Shown: positions 8,176-15,310 of the stretch, piece by piece
Layout: the number at the start of each line of letters is the position of its first letter
Position numbering within the stretch: the first letter of the stretch is position 1
Source of the DNA: CAUYXS01 sp965248495
Lineage (GTDB): Bacteria > Chloroflexota > Dehalococcoidia > Lucifugimonadales > Australimonadaceae
Assembly (NCBI GenBank): GCA_965248495.1
Contig: CBDFJL010000002.1
Location: forward strand, 1 to 19,372
DNA length: 19,372 nt
Direction of reading: 5' to 3'
Notes under the pieces: generated by a model
Seen by the model: only the letters and a program-made list of their open reading frames with translations
Told to the model about the DNA's origin: nothing
Databases searched by the model: none
Made by a program: the position numbers and the translations under genes

Positions 8176-9849
8176 TTACGGGGCCACCGCGACGATGGTC
8201 ACCGACGCGCCGTGTTCGGCGACGGACGTCGAGTCCGTCGGCATGCTCAAGCGGGAAAAGACATCCTGAGTGCCACTCGTTGCCACGCCGGCCGTCAGCG
8301 GGAAAAGGACGTCCGGCGCCGTGAACGCGATCCAAGATGTGCCGTTGGTGGAGAACTCCCAGAGCACCTGGTCGGTGTCGCTGGTGGCGCCGAGGAGCCA
8401 TGTGTCCGTACCGCTGAAGACGCTCGACTTGATGAAGAGGTCCGCGGGGCCCGTGTCCACCTGCACGGTCTGCACGTCGTTGACACCCGTAGCGGTCGTA
8501 TCGACGGTGATGCCGAACTCCTGAGAGCCAAAGGGCGTGGTCCCGTCGGTGGTAATGGAGATGGCGACCACCGGCGAGCCGGCGGAGATGTCCAGCCAGT
8601 AGCGGCCTCCGGTGCCAGTCGGTGGGTTGCCCGTCGTCTGGCAGCCGGCCGCGGCACCCTTGGCGAAGGAGACCACGCGTACGGTGTAGTCGCCCTCCAC
8701 CCTATCGGCCGGATCGAGGCCTACGGTGTGCTGCCGCGAGAAGCCGCAGTCCCAGCTCACCGCCACGCCAGCCGGGTTCAGCAGCTCCATGACAATGTCC
8801 GGCTGGCCGCTGACGAAGTCGGGCGCGATGAGCGTCACGGCGATACCCTTGGTTGGGTCGTCGACCGAGATGACATGCAGGTCCGCGTCGCCCGGCTCGC
8901 CCGATGCGGCGACCGTGTCGTCGATGAACGTGTGCTCCGGCAACGCGATGTTGGCCCCAGCCACGCCCCGCGCCGCGGAGATCGCCTCGTAGGCGTCCAG
9001 CCGCCCGGCGCCGTACTCGAGGTCGGCTTCCGCGCCGCTATCGGCGGAGCCGTCCAGCGGCCCCCAGTCGATGGCCGTGTCCATGATCATCTGCTTGGCC
9101 GCGGCGGGGCTCAGCAGCGGCTCGCCGGCGAGCAGGCGCGCGTGTTGCATGAGGGCGACGGTGCCCGCTGTGAAGGGCGAGGACATGCTGGTGCCGCTTT
9201 TCTGCGTGTAATCGCTGATCGTCGCGCCGTCGGCCGCGTTTATCAGCACGCCCGCCGCGGCGATGTCGGGCTTGATTGCCCCGCTCAGCGTGGGGCCACG
9301 GCTGGAGAAGCAGATGAGGTAGAAGCCGCCGGCCGGCGCGGGGCCGCAGCCAAAGCCGACCGCGACGCCGTGCTCCGGGTCCGCCATGGCGGCGACGGTG
9401 ATGGCGGCCGCGGCCGCGGCCGGGCTACCGATGGTGCAGTCGCTGGGACCCTCGTTCCCCGCCGAAAGCACGGGGACGACCCCCGCGGCTGCTACCAGGT
9501 TCACCAGCAACGATTGCGCGGTCAGGCCGTTGGAGCAGCCGGGGACGCCGAGGCTCATGTTCATGACCTCGATACCGGCGTCCGGTGCGTCACCGCCCTG
9601 TGTGCCGGGATTGCGCTGCTTGTTGTCGAGCACCCACTGGATACCGGCCAGTACCTGGGAATCGAGGCCAACGCAACCGGGCGCAGCCATCTGCAGGCCC
9701 AGCACCTTGAGGCTGACCAACGCCGCACCCGGCGCCACTCCGGTGAACGCTGAGTTCCCGCCACCAATGCCAGTGGCGATGGAGCTCACGTGGGTGCCGT
9801 GGTAGCTGCACCCGGCTTCGTCGTTGGGGATGGGGTCGCTGTCGCTGCC
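8176..9849 (-). CDS. Subtilisin-like serine protease (S8), N-terminus missing
   Basis: This is a secreted S8 peptidase with a long C-terminal extension. Seen in order from the truncated end: SYHGTHVSSIATG, with the catalytic His (codon 9801-9799), then MNMSLGVPG, the oxyanion-hole Asn in LSAGNEGP, FSSRGPT, and GTSMSSPFTAGT with the catalytic Ser. After about residue 290 come two beta-rich domains, probably pre-peptidase-C/P-domain-like and a final beta-sandwich ending VTIVAVAP. The signal peptide, propeptide and catalytic-Asp segment are absent: upstream of GSDSDPIPND the frame meets a TAG at 9852-9850, and the sequence beyond belongs to the divergent AAA gene. A GTG at 9789 falls just after the catalytic His and cannot give an active enzyme. 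The protein is therefore inactive as sequenced, or the join is artificial. It is the first gene of the exported-protein operon. Confidence 0.9.
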   Translation of the reverse strand, partial: GSDSDPIPNDEAGCSYHGTHVSSIATGIGGGNSAFTGVAPGAALVSLKVLGLQMAAPGCVGLDSQVLAGIQWVLDNKQRNPGTQGGDAPDAGIEVMNMSLGVPGCSNGLTAQSLLVNLVAAAGVVPVLSAGNEGPSDCTIGSPAAAAAAITVAAMADPEHGVAVGFGCGPAPAGGFYLICFSSRGPTLSGAIKPDIAAAGVLINAADGATISDYTQKSGTSMSSPFTAGTVALMQHARLLAGEPLLSPAAAKQMIMDTAIDWGPLDGSADSGAEADLEYGAGRLDAYEAISAARGVAGANIALPEHTFIDDTVAASGEPGDADLHVISVDDPTKGIAVTLIAPDFVSGQPDIVMELLNPAGVAVSWDCGFSRQHTVGLDPADRVEGDYTVRVVSFAKGAAAGCQTTGNPPTGTGGRYWLDISAGSPVVAISITTDGTTPFGSQEFGITVDTTATGVNDVQTVQVDTGPADLFIKSSVFSGTDTWLLGATSDTDQVLWEFSTNGTSWIAFTAPDVLFPLTAGVATSGTQDVFSRLSMPTDSTSVAEHGASVTIVAVAP

Positions 9850-9852
9850 CTA
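9824..9852. other. Breakpoint joining two N-terminally truncated divergent genes
   Basis: On the minus strand, subtilase sequence is recognisable up to about 9849 (SDSDPIPNDEAGCSYHGTHV). On the plus strand, AAA-regulator sequence is recognisable from about 9842 (SLPYLAFVEALR). Both proteins lose hundreds of bases of essential N-terminal sequence at the same point, and no room exists for either 5' end. The overlap contains the short direct repeat TCGCTG-TCGCTG (9836-9847), a possible microhomology. Confidence 0.75.
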
Positions 9853-12322
9853 CCTCGCCTTTGTGGAGGCGCTGCGCAGCTACGCACTGGAGCGCGACCC
9901 GGACGGCCTGCGACAAGACCTTGGCACCGGCGCGGCCGAGGTGGCACGTATCGTCTCCGAGGTGCGCGAGCGTGTGCAGGTCGAGCCCATGCCCCCGGGT
10001 GACCCCGAAGATGACCGCTATCGGCTCCTGCAGGCGGTCGCCGAGTTCCTGCGCAATGCCTCGGCGGTCCAGCCGCTCCTGATCGTGCTCGAAGATCTGC
10101 ACGACGCGGACCGCGGCACCCTGGACATGCTGACCCATGCAGCGCGCAGCATGGCCGGCGCCCGCCTGATGATCGTTGGCACGTACCGCGACATCGAGGT
10201 GGACCGGGCGCACCCGCTGTCTGCTGCACTGGCAGAGCTCCGCCGGGCAGCCAGCTTCGAGCGCGTCGCCTTGCGCGGCCTCAGTGTCGATGAGGTCCAG
10301 CGGATGATGAGCAACCTGGCCGGCCACGACACGCAGTGGAGCAGCGCCCAAGCGATCTACCGCCAGACCGAGGGCAATCCCCTGTTCGTCTTGGAGGTGA
10401 TCCGCTACCTCATCGAGGAGGGCGAGATTGTGCGGGAGGATGGCCAGTCTCGATCGGTGGTAGACCTCGCGGACCGGATCCCCGAAGGCCTGAGGGACGT
10501 CATCGGCAGGCGGATGGAGCGCCTCGGTGACGACACGAACCGTGTGCTCGGCATCGCATCCGTCATCGGGCGCGAGTTCCGCGTCGACACGCTCGAAACG
10601 ATTTCGGGGCTGCCCGAAGAGAACGTCCTTTCGGCGATCGAAGATGCCGTTCGGGTTGCGGTGTTGCAGGAGATGAACAGCACGGGCGCGGTGAGCTACC
10701 GATTCGCCCATGCCTTCTTCCGCCAGACCCTCTACGCGGAGATCATCGCCCCACGGCGCATCCGGCTCCACCAACAGGTGGCCAGGGCGCTCCAAGAGAC
10801 GTACGCCAACCGTCTGGAGGAGCACGCCGCCGAGCTGGCGGACCACTACTCCTATTCCTCGGACACCGAGGACCTCGCCAGGGCCATCCAGTTCGGCGAG
10901 GTGGCGGCGGCGCGGGCCATGTCCGTCCACGCCTACGGTGAGGCGGCGCGGCTGTTGTCGAGGGCCATCGAGGTCCAGGAGCTCGTCGACCCCGACGACG
11001 CCTCCAAACTGTGCGACCTGCTCATGGCGCTCGGCGAGGCGACGCTCCCCACGGGTGACCCCAACGAGATTATCGAGGGCATCGCGCCCCGGGCCTTCGC
11101 GCTGGCGGAGCGTCTGGGTGGCGGCGCTCGCGCGGCTCAGGTTGCGCGGATGGCGTTGATCGGCCTGTTCCGGCGTGACAGGGGCGCCTTCCCCTTTGGC
11201 AGTGACCTCTATAGGGAATGGGCGGCGCGCGGCGACCAGCATGCGCCGGCTGGCACCGTGGACCGGGCATATGCGGACGCGCGCATGAGCAACGTGCTTA
11301 TCTCCCACGGCGACTATGTCGGCGCCCGGGAGCGGTACAAGCGTGCGGTTACGCTAGCGCGCGAGCTCGGTGACGCGGCCGCGTTCTTGACGGCTACCGT
11401 GAGCGGCGCGGCTATGCGCCAGCCCGAGCATGCCAACGAGCATCTCGACACCGCGGAGGAGGTGGCTCGCTCGCCCCGGGGAGGGCTGAACCCGGGCACG
11501 TGGGGTACGGCCATGACTCACGCTGCCGGCACGTTCCTCATGCATGGCGACCGTCAGCGGGCCGACGAGGTAGTGGCGCAAATCAAAGGGCTGGCTGAGC
11601 TTTCACGCGATGAGCTGCTCATCGGCCAGGCCGTCGCATACGCGGCCGTCGATGCCTATCTCGATGGGCGGCTTGAGGAGGTGATCGCCGCAAAGGTTGA
11701 TCGTGTGTTCGCGCAGCGGATGAAGTTCCCCGCTCTACTCGCGCTGGGCCACACCGAAGAGGCCTTCGAGGAGATTCAGCCCTTTAACCCCGAGGGATCG
11801 CCACTATCGCGATCGTACTTGGCCCTGGAAGCGGCCTTTCGTGGCCACCTCGATGAGGCCGCGCGACTGCTTGACGAGGAGATTGGGGAAACGCTCGGTG
11901 CGGAACGTCCGTTTAGGCAGCTATCGGCGCTCTTGGAAACCGCAATCATGACCAACAATCAGCGGGCGCTTCGGCTGCTGACGAATCGGTTACGCGAAGC
12001 CGGGGGCCTGGTCGATGTCGGAGTCGGGGAGCCTGGCTCGCTGATCGGTCGCCACCTCGGCGCGGGGGTTGCGCTCCTCGGCGAGATCGAGCGGGCGAGG
12101 TCGTACTACAACCAGGCGCTTGAAGTGGGCAACAAGGTCCGTTTCCGCCCCGAGGTCGCGCTGACGCGGCTTCAGCTCGCCGAGCTGTTGCTGGAGCACT
12201 ACCCCGACGAGCGGGCCGAGGCGATCGCGCACCTCGACTTCGCCATCGCCGAGCTCCGCGACATGAAGATGCAGCCGGCGTTGGAGCGCGCGCTCAGCCA
12301 CCGAGAAATTCTCAAGGCGTAG
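9824..12322 (+). CDS. AAA-ATPase/TPR transcription-type regulator (COG3899-like), N-terminus missing
   Basis: The open frame gives 832 residues of a large signal-transduction ATPase of the kind usually found behind an adenylate/guanylate cyclase or DNA-binding domain. It starts inside the ATPase module at SLPYLAFVEALRSYALERDP. The Walker B-type segment PLLIVLEDLHDADRGTLDML, the sensor-like GARLMIVGTYRDIEVDRAHPL, and the winged-helix part (LRGLSVDEVQRMM, QTEGNPLFVLEVIRYL, RIPEGLRDVIGRRMERL) are present. From about residue 330 to the end it is alpha-helical and TPR-like (YGEAARLLSRAIEV, GDYVGARERYKRAVTLA, GEIERARSYYNQALEV). The Walker A loop and anything before it are missing. TTG 9824 has no ribosome site. 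As sequenced it cannot bind ATP normally, so it is a pseudogene or was joined wrongly. The stop is TAG at 12320-12322. Confidence 0.85.
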   Translation: MGMGSLSLPYLAFVEALRSYALERDPDGLRQDLGTGAAEVARIVSEVRERVQVEPMPPGDPEDDRYRLLQAVAEFLRNASAVQPLLIVLEDLHDADRGTLDMLTHAARSMAGARLMIVGTYRDIEVDRAHPLSAALAELRRAASFERVALRGLSVDEVQRMMSNLAGHDTQWSSAQAIYRQTEGNPLFVLEVIRYLIEEGEIVREDGQSRSVVDLADRIPEGLRDVIGRRMERLGDDTNRVLGIASVIGREFRVDTLETISGLPEENVLSAIEDAVRVAVLQEMNSTGAVSYRFAHAFFRQTLYAEIIAPRRIRLHQQVARALQETYANRLEEHAAELADHYSYSSDTEDLARAIQFGEVAAARAMSVHAYGEAARLLSRAIEVQELVDPDDASKLCDLLMALGEATLPTGDPNEIIEGIAPRAFALAERLGGGARAAQVARMALIGLFRRDRGAFPFGSDLYREWAARGDQHAPAGTVDRAYADARMSNVLISHGDYVGARERYKRAVTLARELGDAAAFLTATVSGAAMRQPEHANEHLDTAEEVARSPRGGLNPGTWGTAMTHAAGTFLMHGDRQRADEVVAQIKGLAELSRDELLIGQAVAYAAVDAYLDGRLEEVIAAKVDRVFAQRMKFPALLALGHTEEAFEEIQPFNPEGSPLSRSYLALEAAFRGHLDEAARLLDEEIGETLGAERPFRQLSALLETAIMTNNQRALRLLTNRLREAGGLVDVGVGEPGSLIGRHLGAGVALLGEIERARSYYNQALEVGNKVRFRPEVALTRLQLAELLLEHYPDERAEAIAHLDFAIAELRDMKMQPALERALSHREILKA

Positions 12323-12422
12323 GTCGCCGTGCTCTGGAAGGATTTCCTTTTGGAGCGTGCCCGTCGGGCCGAACGGTCACGAGTGAATCGAGGGAATAGG
12401 CTGACTCCCTTTTCGGAGCAGG

Positions 12423-12740
12423 TCAGCTCAGGGGCACTAGCGACCGCGCACCCGAACCTCCAAGCACTGCCTCGAAGGCGGCCTTCGGCCTGATGCTGAC
12501 GACAGCCCTCGCATCCAGCACCGCTAACAGCAGGCGCATTCGCTCGCCAACGTCCGCCTCCGCCCAGAGCGCAGGCAGGTCCCGCACGAAGCGCGCGACC
12601 TCGGCGACCGCATCAGCCCCAGGCCCAACCAGCGAGGCCAGGTCGAACCCCAGCTGGGCCTTGCGCGAGCGGAGGAGGCAAGGGGCCTGACTGAGGTCTT
12701 TCGTCGCCTGAGTGACAGTAGGCAGTCGCGCAATCGTCAT
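12423..12740 (-). pseudogene. Remnant of a serine recombinase C-terminus
   Basis: The last 75 residues of this frame (VARFVRDLPALWAEADVGERMRLLLAVLDARAVVSIRPKAAFEAVLG) resemble the C-terminal end of large serine recombinases, where a leucine-rich helix of the type LWxxAxxxERxxLLxxLxxxV is followed by a short strand ending in I.P...F..L. The catalytic resolvase domain and zinc ribbon are not here. Upstream the frame runs into low-complexity and dispersed-repeat sequence with no recombinase features. A decayed mobile-element gene is the best reading, based on pattern only. The adjoining 12323-12422 contains only a weak hairpin (GCTGAC 12400-12405 with GTCAGC 12422-12427). Confidence 0.45.
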
Positions 12741-12788
12741 CGGTCGACTACGCTTGGCGGCCACGCTGGCCGAAGACGTGCGACGTCC

Positions 12789-12815
12789 GTTTGTCCTGAG
12801 CCCGTCGAAGGATCC
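12789..12815. repeat. Dispersed repeat, TTCGTCCTGAGC-TGTCGAAGGA family, copy 1
   Basis: The core TTTGTCCTGAGCCCGTCGAA followed by GGATCC belongs to a repeat type often found between genes in high-GC genomes, recognisable in spurious translations as SFDGLRTNG. A second, diverged copy lies at 14734-14760, and about 20 of 25 positions agree. It does not lie in a gene. Confidence 0.6.
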
Positions 12816-12842
12816 CCCGCGAGGATGCCGGGAGTGAGACGG

Positions 12843-12862
12843 AATGGCACACAATGGCACAC
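12843..12862. repeat. 10-bp perfect tandem repeat
   Basis: AATGGCACAC occurs twice in direct succession. Related pieces (GGAATGACACAACG, 12907-12920) follow, so the whole of 12820-12930 looks like degenerate short-repeat sequence with no coding signal. Confidence 0.6.
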
Positions 12863-12932
12863 CAAACGCGCTCTCGACTGGCACAGGTGTCGGGGCGAAA
12901 TGACGCGGAATGACACAACGTGACAGCGGATT

Positions 12933-12968
12933 CTCTCTCCCTGGCAGGGAGAGGGCTGGGGTGAGGGC
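12933..12968. repeat. Palindromic intergenic repeat (CCCTCACCCC-type)
   Basis: CTCTCCCT (12935-12942) pairs perfectly with AGGGAGAG (12946-12953) around GGC, followed by GGGCTGGGGTGAGGGCTT. On the minus strand this reads CCCTCACCCCAGCCCTCTCC. It is the well-known intergenic repeat seen in many proteobacterial and Chloroflexota genomes, and translates spuriously as LTPALSLPGRE. It lies 80 bp upstream of argS. Confidence 0.65.
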
Positions 12969-13031
12969 TTTCGACCCTGTTCGGCGACGGCGTTCCGCGT
13001 GGTAACGGCGTTCCTGCCGCTCTCCGACGGC

Positions 13032-13040
13032 TGCTATCAT
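13032..13040 (+). promoter_or_regulatory. Extended -10 promoter of argS
   Basis: TGCTATCAT is an extended -10 box (TGN plus TATCAT, five of six bases to TATAAT). The -35 region is poor (TTCCTG or TCCTGC at 17-18 bp spacing). Transcription would start at about 13047-13050, at or within three bases of the argS ATG. The mRNA would thus be leaderless or nearly so, which fits the absence of a ribosome-binding site. Confidence 0.5.
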
Positions 13041-13049
13041 TCACCCGTC

Positions 13050-14723
13050 ATGCTGGTCCGCGATCGCATCGCAGAGCGCGTCGGCGCCGCCATCGAAGCT
13101 GCCCAACGGGACGGCATCCTGCCCTCGGCAGCCGTCACTGGGCCCCTCGTCGAGCGGCCGTCGAACGCCGAGCACGGCGACTTCGCAAGCTCCGTCCCGC
13201 TCCGGCTGGCACGGGCCGCGCGCATGTCGCCGTTGGAGATCGCCGAGCGCCTCGTGCCCCTGGTAGGCGGCGACGAGGCCATCGACCACGTGTGGGCCGC
13301 TCCGCCAGGGTTCATCAACTTCAAGCTCAGCGATGACTGGGTACGCGCGCAGGTCCAGACGGTCCGGTCGGCGGGCGCGTTGTACGGGAACCTCGATGTG
13401 GGGCAGGCCCGGCGCGTGCAGGTCGAGTTCGTCAGCGCCAACCCGACCGGACCGCTGCACGTGGGAACGGCGAGGGGCGCCGTGCTGGGCAGCAGCTTGG
13501 CGAACGTCCTCGAAGCCGCTGGATACGAGGTCAACCGCGAGTACTACGTCAACGACGCGGGCCTCCAGATGCGCCTCTTCTACGATTCGGCCTTCGCCCG
13601 GTATGCCCAGGCTCTCGGCCACACAGGCGAGGTGGTGCCAGACGGCGGCTACCAGGGCGACTACCTCGTGGACCTGGGCGTTGAGCTGGCGCGCGAGTTC
13701 GGCGATCGCTACATGAGCGGTGACCGCGAGGCCGCGACCCACGAGATCGGCGAGGTGGGGCTCCAGCGGATGCTGGCCAATATCCGCGCGGACCTCGAGC
13801 TCATAGGCGTTCGCTTCGACACCTGGTTCAGCGAGCGGGACCTGTTCGCCAACAAGCAGTACGACACCGCGATGGACCTCCTTCGCGAGCGGGGGTACAC
13901 GGCCGAGCGGGACGGTGCGCTGTGGTTCATGTCGACGGCGCTGGGCGAGGACAAGGACAACGTCCTCGTGCGTGGGACCGGACAGCCGACCTACTTCGCC
14001 TCGGACATTGCCTACCACCACGACAAGTTCGTCGGACGGGGCTTCGACCGCGTCATCGACATCTGGGGCGCCGATCATCAGGGCCACGTTCCCCGCATGA
14101 AGATCGTCATGGAGGCCCTGGGCATCGAGCCCGAGCGCCTCACCATCCTGATCTCGCAGCTGGTGACGCTCAAGCGTGGCGACGAGACGGTCCGCGCCTC
14201 CAAGCGCACGGGCCAGCTGGTCTCCATCCGTGAGCTGGTCGATGAGGTGGGGCCGGACGCCTGCCGTTACTTCTTCCTGGCCCGCGCCGCCGATAGCCAG
14301 ATGGAGTTCGACATGGAGCTCGCCAAGCGTGAGTCGCCCGACAACCCCGTCTACTACGTGCAGTACGCCCACGCGCGCATCGCAGGCATTCTCCGCCAGG
14401 CCCAGGAGCGCAGCCTGAGCTGGGACGACGGTGACGTATCGCTGCTGAGGCACGAGGCGGAGCTGGCGCTGGTCCGCAAGATGGTCCAGCTGCCCGAGCT
14501 CATCGACTCCATCGCCACGACCCTCGCACCGCACGCGCTCCCGCACTACGCGACGGAGCTGGCCACCGCGTTCCACCTGTTCTACGACAACTGCCGCGTG
14601 CTGTCGCAGGACGATGCCGACCTCCCGCTGTCCAAAGCGCGGCTCAAGCTGGCCGAGGCCAGCAAGATCGCGCTGGCACGGTGCCTGGGCCTGATGGGGA
14701 TGACGACGCCCGAGTCGATGTAA
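13050..14723 (+). CDS. argS: Arginyl-tRNA synthetase
   Basis: This class I aminoacyl-tRNA synthetase charges tRNA-Arg with arginine in the cytoplasm. It has 557 residues, a normal length. The N-terminal Add1 domain (residues 1 to about 100: PSNAEHGDFASSVPLRLAR, PGFINFKL) is followed by the catalytic domain with FVSANPTGPLHVGTARGAVLG, in which HVGT (137-140) is the HIGH motif. REYYVNDAGLQM and the GADHQGHVPRMK region follow. ASKRTG at 383-388 stands for KMSKS, and the DALR anticodon-binding domain runs from YYVQYAHARIAGIL to the end. ATG 13050 fits the family N-terminus. An in-frame GTG at 12999 lacks a ribosome site and family similarity. There is no Shine-Dalgarno sequence before 13050, and an extended -10 lies 10-18 bases upstream. 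It is monocistronic, with repeats on both sides. Confidence 0.97.
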   Translation: MLVRDRIAERVGAAIEAAQRDGILPSAAVTGPLVERPSNAEHGDFASSVPLRLARAARMSPLEIAERLVPLVGGDEAIDHVWAAPPGFINFKLSDDWVRAQVQTVRSAGALYGNLDVGQARRVQVEFVSANPTGPLHVGTARGAVLGSSLANVLEAAGYEVNREYYVNDAGLQMRLFYDSAFARYAQALGHTGEVVPDGGYQGDYLVDLGVELAREFGDRYMSGDREAATHEIGEVGLQRMLANIRADLELIGVRFDTWFSERDLFANKQYDTAMDLLRERGYTAERDGALWFMSTALGEDKDNVLVRGTGQPTYFASDIAYHHDKFVGRGFDRVIDIWGADHQGHVPRMKIVMEALGIEPERLTILISQLVTLKRGDETVRASKRTGQLVSIRELVDEVGPDACRYFFLARAADSQMEFDMELAKRESPDNPVYYVQYAHARIAGILRQAQERSLSWDDGDVSLLRHEAELALVRKMVQLPELIDSIATTLAPHALPHYATELATAFHLFYDNCRVLSQDDADLPLSKARLKLAEASKIALARCLGLMGMTTPESM

Positions 14724-14733
14724 ACCACTAATC

Positions 14734-14760
14734 CGTTCGCCCTGAGCTTGTTGAAGGACG
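14734..14760. repeat. Dispersed repeat, TTCGTCCTGAGC-TGTCGAAGGA family, copy 2
   Basis: CGTTCGCCCTGAGCTTGTTG followed by AAGGACG starts 10 bp after the argS stop. It is a diverged copy of the repeat at 12789-12815, in the same orientation, so argS is flanked on both sides by members of this family. Confidence 0.6.
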
Positions 14761-14770
14761 GGTACCGTTA

Positions 14771-14809
14771 CCGGCGGGAGGCCAGGGCCAGCAGCAGGCG
14801 CCAGCCCAC
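14771..14809 (-). repeat. 39-bp duplicate of the DUF3054 gene 3' end
   Basis: These 39 bases match 14912-14950 at 36 positions. On the minus strand they encode VGWRLLLALASRR, followed by TAA (14770-14768): exactly the C-terminus and stop of the neighbouring DUF3054 gene, 141 bp beyond the first copy. All three mismatches are silent at protein level. A small inverted-repeat element lies between the copies. Confidence 0.7.
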
Positions 14810-14812
14810 GGT

Positions 14813-14895
14813 GTCATCCTGAGCGAAGCGAAGGATCTGACCTGCCACAGCCGCCGCGCCCCAGGCCCGTCTTCGACGAGTTCCTCAGGATGGAC
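14813..14895. mobile_element. Small MITE-like element with terminal inverted repeats
   Basis: The left end GTCATCCTGAG (14813-14823) and right end CTCAGGATGGAC (14884-14895) are inverted repeats (8 bp perfect, then one extra G). The left end continues CGAAGCGAAGGATCT, a widespread intergenic repeat motif. About 83 bp long, with no coding capacity. It sits between the two copies of the DUF3054 C-terminal segment. No clear short target duplication was identified apart from the 39-bp repeat. Confidence 0.45.
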
Positions 14896-14908
14896 GCATT
14901 CAGGGGTG

Positions 14909-15309
14909 CTAGCGGCGCGAGGCGAGGGCCAGCAGCAGGCGCCAGCCCACGAGCATGGCGCCCGTCAGCCCCACGGCTACGATGGCGAAGGAGGGCGAGA
15001 AGGCCTGTCGAAGGCCACCACCCGTATGGGGACCGCCGCGATGCCCGCCACCAGCCATGCGCCGGGTATCAGCGCGAGCGTCCGTGCCGGCGAGCGCAGC
15101 GTTCGCGTGGCGTAGGCGCCTGTGGCGAGCCCGACGATGGCCCACGCCAGCGCGAACGGCAGCGCGGTGCGCAAGAAGGTGTCAGCGGAGAGCGACGTGT
15201 CGTGGTTCGCCGAGCCGAGGAGTGGGAACAGCGCGAAGACGACCGCATCGCCGATGGCGGCATGGACAGGGCGAGGGCTGGTGCTATACCGCCAGCCGAG
15301 GAGCGCCAA
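14909..15309 (-). pseudogene. DUF3054 family membrane protein, frameshifted
   Basis: The two frames together encode about 131 residues with four hydrophobic helices: AAIGDAVVFALFPLLG, LPFALAWAIVGLATGAYA, ALIPGAWLVAGIAAVPIRVVAF and FAIVAVGLTGAMLVGWRLLLALA. This order and the final GWR fit DUF3054, an uncharacterised inner-membrane family of about this length. The first frame (from TTG 15309) runs out of family similarity after RVVAF at about 15010. The second frame takes over at QAFSPSFAIVAVG and ends at the stop 14911-14909. A one-base loss or two-base gain near 15004-15012 explains this. Without a correction the protein loses its last helix. It starts 1 bp after tyrS, so it is the last gene of the minus-strand operon. 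The start and the family name are moderately certain; a sequencing error is possible. Confidence 0.65.
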
Positions 15310-15310
15310 G

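Noticed and set aside
8212..9753. A 513-codon plus-strand open frame opposite the subtilase
   Set aside because: The minus strand carries the subtilase motifs; the plus frame has none.
9590..11308. A 572-codon open frame on the minus strand running across the AAA gene and into the protease
   Set aside because: It is antisense to recognisable ATPase/TPR coding sequence, has no family features and is rich in Arg, His and Ala as expected for a shadow frame in high-GC DNA.
12741..13040. Minus-strand coding continuation upstream of the recombinase remnant
   Set aside because: The translation passes through known intergenic repeats (LTPALSLPGRE-like and SFDGLRTNG-like) and is not a real protein.
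13041..14576. A 511-codon minus-strand open frame opposite argS
   Set aside because: It lies entirely antisense to a clear arginyl-tRNA synthetase and its composition is that of a shadow frame.
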